A stretch of 19,813 bases of DNA from positions 1 through 19,813 of the forward strand of contig CAYOXM010000022.1 of assembly GCA_964407925.1 (NCBI GenBank), given 5' to 3'. The notes beneath the pieces are model-generated. The model ran no database searches. It saw nothing but the letters and a program-made list of their open reading frames with translations, and was not told the DNA's origin. The position numbers and the translations under genes are program-made. This DNA comes from CAYOXM01 sp964407925 (GTDB lineage: Bacteria; Patescibacteriota; Patescibacteriia; SG8-24). Below are positions 7,217-13,831 of this stretch, one piece after another. The stretch's first letter is position 1. Each line of letters begins with the position of its first letter.

Positions 7217-8791
7217 ATGGACGGCATCAGCAAAGATTTCAAGGAAACCTACCGGAAGAGCCTGCTCTTCATCGTGCTGTTCGAGCTGGTCTCGCTCTGC
7301 GCGTTTTTGATACCGCAAATTTCGACTTTCGCGTTTTTCGTCATCGTCATCACGACTGCGGTTTTGGCGTTCAAGCGGTTCGAGTCGGCGTTGCTGGTGC
7401 TCCTCGCCGAGCTGTTCATCGGCTCGCAGGGGGGATACATGGTCGCGCTCGGGCTCGAGTCGGGCTTGGCGCTGTCGCTACGCATCGGTTTGTTTCTCGC
7501 GGTATTCGGCGGCTGGGCGGCCAAGACCGCGGCCGGGCTCGTCACCAAGGAAAAGCGCAAGGACGCGCTCGCGCCGTTCGCGCTCATGGAACGGAAGCGG
7601 CTCCTCAAGCCGTACGTGCTGCTCCTCGCCGTGCTCGCGTTCGGCGTCATACGCGGGGTCGTGGCGGGGAACGGCTTCGGCAACGTCTTCTTCGACGCGA
7701 ACGCCTACGCCTTCTACGCCCTCCTTCCGGCGTTCGTGGCCGGCCTCGCGAAACCGGAGACTCGTTCGCGGGCGCTCGCCGTGCTCCTCGCCGCGGTGAC
7801 CGACTCGGTCGGCAAGGCGCTCGCGGTGCTGTTCTTTTTCTCGCACCGCGTGTTCGTCGTCGCGTCGAACGTGTACGTCTGGATCCGCGACACGCGGGTG
7901 GGGGAAATCACCATCATGGAAGCGGACTTCTACCGCATCTTCTTCCAGTCGCAGATCTTCGCGCTCGCGCTCATCGTTGCCGCGGCGCTGTATGCCGCGT
8001 ACCGGCCTTCGTGGAAGGACGGGCGCGCCAAAGTGGCGGCAGCGGCGGTCGACTGGGCGATGGTGAGCATGGTGCTCTCGCTCTCGCGGAGCTTCTGGTT
8101 CGGCGGGGCGTGCGCCGCGCTCGTCTTCACGGCGCTCCTCGTCTGGGGGAGGGCGAAGGCAGTCGTGTGGCGGCGGACCGTCGGCCTCGCGCTGGCATCG
8201 GTCGTTTTTTCCGTCGCCGTCATCGGCGTGCTCTACTCGTTCCCGTATCCTCGCAAGAGCGGCGAGTTGTCGCTCACGGGCCTGCTCGGTTCGCGGGCGA
8301 TGTCGCTCGGCGACGACGCCGCGACCAGCCGTTGGGCGCTCCTGCCGCTCTTGAACGAGGCAGCCATGCGCCACCCGGCGTTCGGCAACGGCCTCGGGAC
8401 GACGGTGACGTACACCACGAGCGATCCGCGCCTCCTCGCCACGAATCCGACGGGCGCGTACACCACGTTCGCCTTCGAGTGGGGGTATCACGACCTGTGG
8501 GTGAAGTTCGGCGCGCTCGGCCTCGTGGTCTACGCTTGGTTCATCGCCTCTGTCCTGCGGCCTGCCGTCGCCGCGGTGAAACTGAATCGCGCCGCGTTCC
8601 GCGAACCGGGTGAGTGGGACCGCGCGAAGGAGGGGGCGGTGCTCGCCGCCGGCGCGTGCCTCGCCGTCGTCGCGCTCCTTGCGACGAACGTGTTCAGCCC
8701 GTACCTGAATCACCCGCTCGGCATCGGCCTGTTGATGCTCGTCTCGGCGGCCGGATTGCACGGGGCTTTTGAGGGGGAAAATGTAAGGTGA
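7217..8791 (+). CDS. O-antigen ligase/polymerase-like polytopic membrane protein
   Basis: A 524-residue protein with about 10-12 membrane helices and one long extracytoplasmic region (about residues 340-430). The family is suggested by SLSRSFWFGG (288-297), the loop with DDAATSRWALLPLLNEAAM and HPAFGNGLG, and HDLWVKFGALGLVVYAWF after it. This is the layout of the Wzy_C/WaaL group, which either polymerises glycan repeat units or ligates them to an acceptor at the outer face of the membrane. It is the last gene of the surface-glycan cluster and starts four bases after the WbbL-like stop. Its own TGA stop (8789-8791) lies inside the first unit of REP pair B. Polymerase and ligase cannot be told apart from sequence alone. 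Confidence 0.75.
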   Translation: MDGISKDFKETYRKSLLFIVLFELVSLCAFLIPQISTFAFFVIVITTAVLAFKRFESALLVLLAELFIGSQGGYMVALGLESGLALSLRIGLFLAVFGGWAAKTAAGLVTKEKRKDALAPFALMERKRLLKPYVLLLAVLAFGVIRGVVAGNGFGNVFFDANAYAFYALLPAFVAGLAKPETRSRALAVLLAAVTDSVGKALAVLFFFSHRVFVVASNVYVWIRDTRVGEITIMEADFYRIFFQSQIFALALIVAAALYAAYRPSWKDGRAKVAAAAVDWAMVSMVLSLSRSFWFGGACAALVFTALLVWGRAKAVVWRRTVGLALASVVFSVAVIGVLYSFPYPRKSGELSLTGLLGSRAMSLGDDAATSRWALLPLLNEAAMRHPAFGNGLGTTVTYTTSDPRLLATNPTGAYTTFAFEWGYHDLWVKFGALGLVVYAWFIASVLRPAVAAVKLNRAAFREPGEWDRAKEGAVLAAGACLAVVALLATNVFSPYLNHPLGIGLLMLVSAAGLHGAFEGENVR

Positions 8792-8850
8792 GGCGAGGCA
8801 AGCCTCGCGGCTACATTTTAGAAGTAGCTGCAGGGCTTGCCCTGCTTCAC
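8788..8850. repeat. REP-like palindromic pair B
   Basis: Two 27-base units (8788-8814 and 8824-8850) are separated by nine bases in the reverse arrangement to pair A. The first ends CGCGGCTAC and holds GCGAGGC-AA-GCCTCGC. The second begins GTAGCTGC and holds GCAGGGC-TT-GCCCTGC. The stop codon of the upstream membrane protein is embedded in the first unit. The pair fills the space between convergent genes. Confidence 0.85.
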
Positions 8851-8855
8851 GAAAT

Positions 8856-8883
8856 AAAAAAGACGCCGTGTTATCGCGGCGTC
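8856..8883 (-). terminator. Intrinsic terminator of the priA-def-fmt operon
   Basis: GACGCCG (8862-8868) pairs with CGGCGTC (8877-8883) across an eight-base loop. On the minus strand it is followed by TTTTTTATTT. The stem includes the last codons of fmt, whose TAA stop (8871-8873) lies in the loop. On the plus strand the stem is followed by TCTTCGTTTT, so weak bidirectional action is possible. Confidence 0.85.
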
Positions 8884-9848
8884 TCTTCGTTTTCGAGGAT
8901 TGAACCGATGAGGTCGGGATACCCGTTCAGGAACGCCTTCCACGGCATTGGCTTCTTCCCTTCCGGTTGGATCTCGCGGAGGATCAGCGCCCCGTCCTTC
9001 GCGGCGACGAGTGGTGCGCCGTCAGTGGCCTTTGTGACGGCTCCGGCGACCGCGCCAGGCGGTGCGGCGGCGACCTCGACGTCGAGGAGTTTCAGTCGCA
9101 GTGGCGATCCTTTGCAGTTCCAGAGGGCGTATACGCCCGGCCAGGGAGTGAAGGCGCGCAGTTTTCGTTCGATGGCCTCGGCGTCCTCGTTCGCCCACGA
9201 GACGAACCCGTCCTCGCGGGAGAGGATTCGCGTGAAGGTCGCGCGGTCGTGTTCCTGCTCTTTCGCAGTGAGCCGTCCCTCTGCGTATTCCACGAGGTTG
9301 TCGGCGAGGAGTCCCGCTGCCGCGCCGCCGAGCTTCGCCTCGAGCGTGGCGTGCGTGTCGTCGGGGGCGATGGGGATGCTGACGGTCGCGAGCATCGCGC
9401 CGTGATCGACTTCTTCATCCATGAGCATGAGCGTCACGCCGGTCTCCGCGTCGCCGGCGGCGATTGCCGCTTGGATCGGCGAAGCGCCGCGGTGCAGGGG
9501 GAGGAGCGAACCATGCAGGTTCACGCAGCCGAGGCGGGGGATGTCGAGGACGGCCTTCGGAAGGATTTTTCCGAAGGCGGCGACCACGAAGACGTCCGCG
9601 TCTAGTCCGGCGAGCTGTTGCTGGATCGCGGCGTCCTTGAGCGTCTTTGGCTGGAGGAGGGCGACACCGCGCGCTCGTGCGGCCGCGGCGACGGGGGAGG
9701 CCGTCACCTCGCCCTTGCGTCCCGCCGGTTTGTCCGGCTGCGAGACGGCTGCGACGACCGAAAAACGCTCCGGTGAGCCGAGGAGCGCCTCGAGCGGCTG
9801 AACCGCGAAGTCGGCGGTGCCGAAATAGACGATGCGGAGGGGACCCAT
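8871..9848 (-). CDS. fmt: Methionyl-tRNA formyltransferase
   Basis: This 325-residue enzyme formylates the methionine on initiator tRNA using 10-formyltetrahydrofolate, allowing translation to start with N-formylmethionine. The catalytic formyl-transferase domain begins LRIVYFGTADFAVQPL. It holds the family motif NLHGSLLPLHRGASPIQ with Asn110 and His112, and Asp148 in MDEEVDHGAML completes the usual Asn-His-Asp triad. The C-terminal tRNA-binding domain covers about residues 205-310 (FTPWPGVYALW inside). The length is normal. The start fits the family N-terminus although no SD precedes it. It is the last gene of priA-def-fmt; peptide deformylase, which removes the formyl group this enzyme adds, is 71 bases upstream. 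Confidence 0.96.
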   Translation of the reverse strand: MGPLRIVYFGTADFAVQPLEALLGSPERFSVVAAVSQPDKPAGRKGEVTASPVAAAARARGVALLQPKTLKDAAIQQQLAGLDADVFVVAAFGKILPKAVLDIPRLGCVNLHGSLLPLHRGASPIQAAIAAGDAETGVTLMLMDEEVDHGAMLATVSIPIAPDDTHATLEAKLGGAAAGLLADNLVEYAEGRLTAKEQEHDRATFTRILSREDGFVSWANEDAEAIERKLRAFTPWPGVYALWNCKGSPLRLKLLDVEVAAAPPGAVAGAVTKATDGAPLVAAKDGALILREIQPEGKKPMPWKAFLNGYPDLIGSILENEETPR

Positions 9849-9855
9849 TGGCTAA

Positions 9856-9883
9856 GGTTCAAAGGTTAGAGGTTCAAAGGTTA
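9856..9883. repeat. Short tandem direct repeat between def and fmt
   Basis: The 13-mer GGTTCAAAGGTTA occurs twice, at 9856-9868 and 9871-9883, a 15-base period. It sits in the 71-base spacer of the def-fmt operon and, on the minus strand, ends seven bases before the fmt start codon. No function is apparent. Confidence 0.8.
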
Positions 9884-9919
9884 AAGCATCGTCGCCCTAG
9901 CCTCCGAAGCTTTGAAGCT

Positions 9920-10387
9920 CTACGCTTTTTTCTTCTGTTCCTTCACCCGATCGACGTACAGGAAACCGTCCAGGTGGTCCATCTCGTGCTGGAGGATCCT
10001 CGCGAAAAAATTCTCGGCTTCGAAGGAAATCTTTTCACCGTTCGCGGTGAGCGCCGCGACGGTGACCGTCTTGTGCCGTTTCAGCTTGTCGTACTTGCCG
10101 GGGACGGAAAGGCAGCCCTCCTCGCCGTTCAGCATCTTCCACGACTTCTTGGTGAACGTCGGGTTCACGAGGGCGATGGGACCGTCGCTGCTCTCCGCGA
10201 TGAACAGGCGGACGCTCTCGCCGACCTGCGGTGCGGCGATGCCGACGCCGTTCGCGGCATACATCGTCTCGAGCATGTCCTCGAGCAGTTTCTTGAATTT
10301 GGCGGTCTTGAGGGCGGCCGGATCGATGTCCTTCGCGCGCACGCGGAGTACCGGATCGCCGTCTTTTACGATGGGGAGCACTGCCAT
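9920..10387 (-). CDS. def: Peptide deformylase
   Basis: This 155-residue metalloenzyme removes the N-formyl group from nascent proteins. All three family motifs are present: GVGIAAPQVG (residues 47-56), EEGCLSVP (89-96, with metal ligand Cys92) and QHEMDHLDG (133-141, with ligands His134 and His138 and the catalytic glutamate at 135). The start is the ATG at 10387, giving MAVLPIVKDGDPVLR, the usual N-terminus. The open frame extends far upstream, but that part is a shadow of priA. It starts five bases after the priA stop and lies upstream of fmt in the same operon. The C-terminus ends in a lysine-rich tail. Confidence 0.97.
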   Translation of the reverse strand: MAVLPIVKDGDPVLRVRAKDIDPAALKTAKFKKLLEDMLETMYAANGVGIAAPQVGESVRLFIAESSDGPIALVNPTFTKKSWKMLNGEEGCLSVPGKYDKLKRHKTVTVAALTANGEKISFEAENFFARILQHEMDHLDGFLYVDRVKEQKKKA

Positions 10388-10392
10388 AGGTC

Positions 10393-12309
10393 TTATCCAA
10401 GATATTCCGGGTCGCGGTCGATGAGATAGTCTTCGGTGAGCGTCGCGAGGCGCGCGAGAAGGTCCGGCTTCAGCTTTTGCGCTGCCTTCACGACGACGAG
10501 GCTGCGCCACGTGCCGTGACGGAGCGGGGTGGACGGTCGGAGGGGCCCCCAGACCCATACGTCCTTCGGAACGGCGAACGACCGGCGGAGTCCGGCGGCG
10601 AGGCGTTCGGCCTTGGCGCCCGCATCCTCTTCGGTCGCGCCGAGCGCGGTGATCGTGAGCAGTTCCGCCGCTGGCGGGAACACCGTCCTGCGGCGTTCCG
10701 CGATTTCCGTCCTCATGAACGCCTCGGCGTCCATGAGGAGCGTGCGGATTTTCTGGTCGTCTCCGCCCATCGCCTGGAGCACGAGTTTCGCCTTCGAAGC
10801 GGCAGCGATGTCCTTCAGCGTGCGCACCGTCCGCCACGCGTTTTCCGTGACGCGGAATCCGGGATGGGCGAGCAGGTCGTCGAGGCTCGTTGCTATGACC
10901 GCGCCGAACGTCGCGTCCGCGCCGGGAAGTTCCGCGACGTCGTGGAGGAGGAGTTGGGTGCCGATGAGCACGTCCGCGGCGAGGAGTTTCGCCTTGCCGC
11001 CGGCTGCACGGGCGTCGGCGTCGATGCGCGCGATGGTCGCCTCGGGGAAGGCGTCCTTGATGATGCGCTCGAGGCGGGTCGTGCCGATGCCGAGCATTCG
11101 GAGCGACGGTCCGCCGCACTTCGGGCACTGGAGCGGGAGTTCCGCGGTCGTGCCGCAGCGGTGACAGTGCAGCGTCTGGCCGTGTGCCGTGCGCGCCACG
11201 CCGCAGGAAAGGCAGCGGAAAACGTGCTTGCAATCGCTACAGACGACGGCATTCGCGTTCCCTCGTCGGTTGTGGAACAGTAGCACCCGTTTTCCGCTCT
11301 GTAAAGCCTCGGAAACGGCCTCGAGGGCCGACGGCGTCAGCACCCGTTCTTCGTCCGTTTTGGCGCTGCCGGCGATGTCCACGAGTAAGGAATCGGGCTC
11401 GGCGCGGCCGTCGCGGTCGGAGGCGGACGGGACGTAGGCATGGCCGGGCTTCGCGAGGAGGGCGTAGTCCTCGGCGCGCGGGCCACGGCTCATGAGGGTG
11501 ACGGAGGCTCCGGCCTTTTCGGCGCGGCGGAGCGCGACTGCGCGGGCGTCGAAGCGCGGGTTCTGATCGTACTGTTTCAGGTCGGGACTGTCGGCTTCGA
11601 GGACGACGATCGCCGCGAGGCGGCTCACGGGCGCCATCGCCGCCATGCGGGTACCGACGACGATGCTCGGCTCGTCCGCGAGCGCGCGCTCCCATGACGC
11701 CCAAAGTTTCGTCGCGGGGAGGTCGCCGCGCAACTCCGTCACTTCCTCGCCCAGCGTCTCGCGCAGGAACGACGCGACTGACGCCGCGTCCGCGAGGTGC
11801 GGCGTGACGATGACGGTCGAGCCGTTTTTCTCGAAAGCCGCCCTCGCGATTTCCGCGGCAGCGGAAAGCTTCTCGTCGGCGGTCGCGTAGCGGCGCATGG
11901 TGACGGTTCGCGCGGAGCGTTCCCGCGCTTTTGCGAATGCCGGCAGTGCGACGCCGTCGAGCTTCAGCGGGTCGACGACGCGTTTCCGTTTCGGCGCCTG
12001 CGGCACGAGCGCCTGCAGCACCGTCGCCGGGGAAATGACGCACCGTTCGCCGATCCATTCGATCGCGTCGACCGTATCCTCCGGAAGCGGCCGCAACGAC
12101 GTGATGCCGACAAGCGGTTTCACCTTCGCCGCGTCGAAGCCGGGCGTTTTCGAAACAGCCACGACAAGGCCGTCGATTTTCCGTCCGCGCCACGGGATGA
12201 CGACGGTCGAACCGCGCGCGACAAACCGCGCGAACCCCTCGGGAATCGCGTAATCGAAGATGGCGTTGCCGCGGGGGAGCCGCAGCGAGGGGATGACCGA
12301 GGCGAACAT
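10393..12309 (-). CDS. priA: PriA-like primosomal protein N' with degenerate helicase motifs
   Basis: PriA recognises stalled forks and restarts replication. This 638-residue homologue keeps the N-terminal DNA-binding domain (FDYAIPEGFARFVARGSTVVIPWRGR region) and all eight zinc-binding cysteines (C357, C360, C366, C369, C382, C385, C395, C398). It also keeps recognisable remnants such as IVVGTRMAAMAPVSRL and VLIGTQLLL. The ATPase motifs are gone: no GxTGSGKT P-loop where expected (about residues 138-150), VLEADSP (236-242) instead of DEEH, SRGPR instead of GSATP, and no AGRAGR near residues 494-503. It is shorter than the 732-residue Escherichia coli protein. Actinobacterial PriA is known to lack helicase motifs in a similar way. 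The frame is intact, so it is probably a structural loader and not a pseudogene. It heads the priA-def-fmt operon. Confidence 0.9.
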   Translation of the reverse strand: MFASVIPSLRLPRGNAIFDYAIPEGFARFVARGSTVVIPWRGRKIDGLVVAVSKTPGFDAAKVKPLVGITSLRPLPEDTVDAIEWIGERCVISPATVLQALVPQAPKRKRVVDPLKLDGVALPAFAKARERSARTVTMRRYATADEKLSAAAEIARAAFEKNGSTVIVTPHLADAASVASFLRETLGEEVTELRGDLPATKLWASWERALADEPSIVVGTRMAAMAPVSRLAAIVVLEADSPDLKQYDQNPRFDARAVALRRAEKAGASVTLMSRGPRAEDYALLAKPGHAYVPSASDRDGRAEPDSLLVDIAGSAKTDEERVLTPSALEAVSEALQSGKRVLLFHNRRGNANAVVCSDCKHVFRCLSCGVARTAHGQTLHCHRCGTTAELPLQCPKCGGPSLRMLGIGTTRLERIIKDAFPEATIARIDADARAAGGKAKLLAADVLIGTQLLLHDVAELPGADATFGAVIATSLDDLLAHPGFRVTENAWRTVRTLKDIAAASKAKLVLQAMGGDDQKIRTLLMDAEAFMRTEIAERRRTVFPPAAELLTITALGATEEDAGAKAERLAAGLRRSFAVPKDVWVWGPLRPSTPLRHGTWRSLVVVKAAQKLKPDLLARLATLTEDYLIDRDPEYLG

Positions 12310-12318
12310 AGCACGGTC

Positions 12319-12327
12319 AGTTTACCA
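12319..12327 (-). promoter_or_regulatory. Extended -10 promoter of priA-def-fmt
   Basis: On the minus strand TGGTAAACT is an extended -10 with no clear -35. Only nine bases separate it from the ATG at 12309, so the mRNA should be leaderless or carry two or three leader bases. The ten bases TAAACTGACC match the flippase promoter exactly. Confidence 0.55.
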
Positions 12328-12338
12328 TTTCCGCTAGC

Positions 12339-12363
12339 AAAAAAGCGCGACTTTCGTCGCGCT
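12339..12363 (-). terminator. Intrinsic terminator after the MEMO-like gene
   Basis: On the minus strand GCGCGAC-GAAA-GTCGCGC (12345-12362) forms a seven-pair stem with a GNRA loop, followed by six T residues (12339-12344). It ends transcription from the MEMO-like gene just before the priA promoter. Confidence 0.92.
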
Positions 12364-12369
12364 CCCATG

Positions 12370-12435
12370 GTGAAGCGCGGCGAGCCGCGCAGCTACGTTT
12401 TCTAAACTGTAGTTGCAGGGCTTGCCCTGCTTCCC
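12370..12435. repeat. REP-like palindromic pair C
   Basis: Two 27-base units (12370-12396 and 12409-12435) are arranged as in pair B and separated by 12 bases. The first holds GCGCGGC-GA-GCCGCGC and ends GCAGCTAC. The second begins GTAGTTGC and holds the same GCAGGGC-TT-GCCCTGC hairpin as pairs A and B. It lies between the stop codon of the MEMO-like gene (three bases away) and its terminator. Confidence 0.85.
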
Positions 12436-12438
12436 GGC

Positions 12439-13233
12439 CTAACCGATCTTCATCTGTGCCACGAGATACCCGACGCCAAACGGCTTTTCGTAGGAGAGCA
12501 CCTTGGCTTCGTGCCGTACGTCATCGAGGATGCCGCAGAGCGTAGCGACGACTTTCGCGCCGCAGGCCTTCGACTCGGCAATCCAAGCCTCGTCGACGTC
12601 CATGATGCCGACGGGGTTCTGTTTCGTCACGATGTCGACGATCTTCTCGTCGAACGCGACCCCTTTCGGCGACAGTCCTTCGGGGGAGTTTTCGCCGACG
12701 CGATGCGACAGGTCGGCCGACGCGATGACGGCAATCCGCTTCGGCGAACTCATGATTTCGTCCTTGAGCTCCTTGCCGAAAGAGTAGTGCGTCTTCACGT
12801 CGAGTTGCGAAGTGATGAGGGGGATGACGCGCGCGTTCGGAAGGTGCGCCGTGAGGTACGAGAGCGGAACGGCGGAACCGTAATCGATGAAATCGGAACT
12901 TCCGAGCACGAGCGGCAGGTGCTTGTCCTTGAAGTCCTCGCGGATGCGGTCGATGAGCATGATTTCTGCCTTCCAGGTGAGCTTGGTCGTGAGGTCGCCG
13001 AATTCCTCGAAGTTCGTCACGTACTTCGTGTTCAGGTTGATGGAGACGGCGTCAGGCAGCGCGTCGCCATGCGGCGTGATGACGATGAGCGTTTCCGGCT
13101 GCGCGACGTACAGTTCCTGCTCGAGCTGCTGGACGGCCAACTTGGTTTTCTCGATGAGCGCCAAACCCTCCTTGCCGATGGTCGGCATGAGCAGGGGGGT
13201 ATGGGGCGTGACGCAGGCGAAAACCAGTGACAT
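12439..13233 (-). CDS. MEMO/LigB-family protein (AmmeMemoRadiSam protein B-like)
   Basis: A 264-residue protein with the fold signatures of the class III extradiol dioxygenase (LigB)/MEMO family: CVTPHTPLL (His11), VITPHGDALP (His55), a DYGSAVPLSYL segment (the family usually has DHG here), and SADLSHRVG (His177). Near the C-terminus ACGAKVVATLCGIL aligns by eye with the metal-binding cysteine region of MEMO1, so His11, His55 and Cys224 could form a MEMO-type site. In other genomes such proteins go with an AMMECR1 protein and a radical-SAM enzyme; neither is in the window. Ring-cleavage activity should not be assumed. It is a single gene with its own promoter and terminator. The ATG at 13233 has no SD. 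Confidence 0.78.
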   Translation of the reverse strand: MSLVFACVTPHTPLLMPTIGKEGLALIEKTKLAVQQLEQELYVAQPETLIVITPHGDALPDAVSINLNTKYVTNFEEFGDLTTKLTWKAEIMLIDRIREDFKDKHLPLVLGSSDFIDYGSAVPLSYLTAHLPNARVIPLITSQLDVKTHYSFGKELKDEIMSSPKRIAVIASADLSHRVGENSPEGLSPKGVAFDEKIVDIVTKQNPVGIMDVDEAWIAESKACGAKVVATLCGILDDVRHEAKVLSYEKPFGVGYLVAQMKIG

Positions 13234-13245
13234 ACGATAGCATTT

Positions 13246-13274
13246 ATTTTAGCAGAAACTGGCGGTTTCGTGAA
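13246..13274 (-). promoter_or_regulatory. Promoter of the MEMO-like gene
   Basis: On the minus strand TTCACG (13269-13274) and TAAAAT (13246-13251) are spaced by 17 bases, and the -10 is extended by TGC. The leader would be about five bases. An inverted repeat CTGGCG/CGCCAG (13259-13283) straddles the -35 and might be an operator. Confidence 0.6.
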
Positions 13275-13401
13275 TATCGCCAGACGTTCTCCGCCGTACG
13301 CGCCGAAGTATAGCAGGTCGTCAAAATGCCGCCTATCACGGTTGCGGATAAAGCGCGTTATCATGCCGTTCGCTCGGCGCAGGCGGTTCCCGCGGCGACG
13401 A

Positions 13402-13431
13402 TTGACCTTACCCGACCTCACGGGCTAGGGT
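13402..13431 (+). promoter_or_regulatory. Putative promoter of the small membrane protein gene
   Basis: TTGACC (13402-13407) and TAGGGT (13426-13431) are spaced by 18 bases. A start near 13438 would give a leader of about 33 bases carrying the SD of the gene at 13471. The -10 is weak. The stretch 13284-13401 shows no other recognisable element. Confidence 0.4.
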
Positions 13432-13470
13432 GGACGCGGCCCTTTCCCTCAGTACGTGCGGAGGTCATCC

Positions 13471-13725
13471 ATGCTCACATTCGTTCTCGCGGCACTCGCG
13501 TTCGCCGCATCCTGCTTCGCCGGCAACGCCGCGGTCCGCGCATTTGCCGACGATGTTCCACCGCCATCTCGCGCGAAAAAAGCGGCGCTCTTTCTTGCGG
13601 GTTTCGTCGGTTGGCCGTTCACGCTCCTCGCGTTCCTTGCCGTCATCGTCGTGTGCTGGGACCTGCTCTGGTTGCCCGATCCCGATGACTGTCATGCGGC
13701 AAAAATCTCAAACGGAAAACCGTAA
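13471..13725 (+). CDS. Small two-helix membrane protein, unknown function
   Basis: An 84-residue protein. The start is set by a canonical SD (GGAGGT, 13460-13465) five bases before the ATG at 13471; an in-frame GTG at 13456 would lie upstream of this SD and is rejected. Residues 1-20 form a hydrophobic helix, and a second (about 41-69, GFVGWPFTLLAFLAVIVVCW inside) follows a short charged segment (PPPSRAKK). The C-terminus is polar. I do not recognise a family. It has its own putative promoter and a terminator overlapping its stop codon, so it is probably monocistronic. It is one of only two genes in the window with a strong SD. It lies upstream of lexA on the same strand but is separated from it by the terminator. 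Confidence 0.72.
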   Translation: MLTFVLAALAFAASCFAGNAAVRAFADDVPPPSRAKKAALFLAGFVGWPFTLLAFLAVIVVCWDLLWLPDPDDCHAAKISNGKP

Positions 13726-13750
13726 ACGCCTGAATTATCGGGCGTTTTTT
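13724..13750 (+). terminator. Intrinsic terminator of the small membrane protein gene
   Basis: AACGCC (13725-13730) pairs with GGCGTT (13741-13746) across a ten-base loop, followed by a run of T residues to 13750. The stem begins within the TAA stop codon. Confidence 0.85.
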
Positions 13751-13753
13751 GAT

Positions 13754-13826
13754 TTATCCACAGCTCATTCTTGCGTTCGGTTTTTGTTCGGTATACACTG
13801 ACCGCAGAAGAACGAGCTGTGGACAA
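13754..13826. repeat. Inverted pair of DnaA-box-like sites flanking the lexA promoter
   Basis: TTATCCACAGCTC (13754-13766) and GAGCTGTGGACAA (13814-13826) are inverted copies with 12 of 13 bases complementary, 47 bases apart. The first nine bases of each arm match DnaA boxes (TTATCCACA and TTGTCCACA). The lexA promoter lies between the arms. Binding by DnaA is inference; another regulator could use the palindrome. Confidence 0.7.
13771..13799 (+). promoter_or_regulatory. lexA promoter with internal LexA operator GTTC-N7-GTTC
   Basis: The -35 TTGCGT (13771-13776) and -10 TACACT (13794-13799) are spaced by 17 bases. Between and partly over them lies the direct repeat GTTC-GGTTTTT-GTTC (13775-13789). 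GTTC-N7-GTTC is the established LexA operator of Alphaproteobacteria. Its position would block RNA polymerase, as expected for autoregulation of lexA. Whether this lineage's LexA really uses it needs testing. Confidence 0.72.
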
Positions 13827-13831
13827 CGTCT

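Noticed and set aside
9857..9865. GGTTCAAA resembling a tRNA T-loop
   Set aside because: No acceptor, D or anticodon stems around it; it is part of a tandem 13-mer.
9920..11233. Long minus-strand open frame continuing upstream of def
   Set aside because: The part above 10387 is arginine- and proline-rich nonsense overlapping priA in another frame. Only the ATG at 10387 gives a normal deformylase.
13456..13470. GTG start for the small membrane protein
   Set aside because: It lies upstream of the clear SD at 13460-13465, which serves the ATG at 13471.
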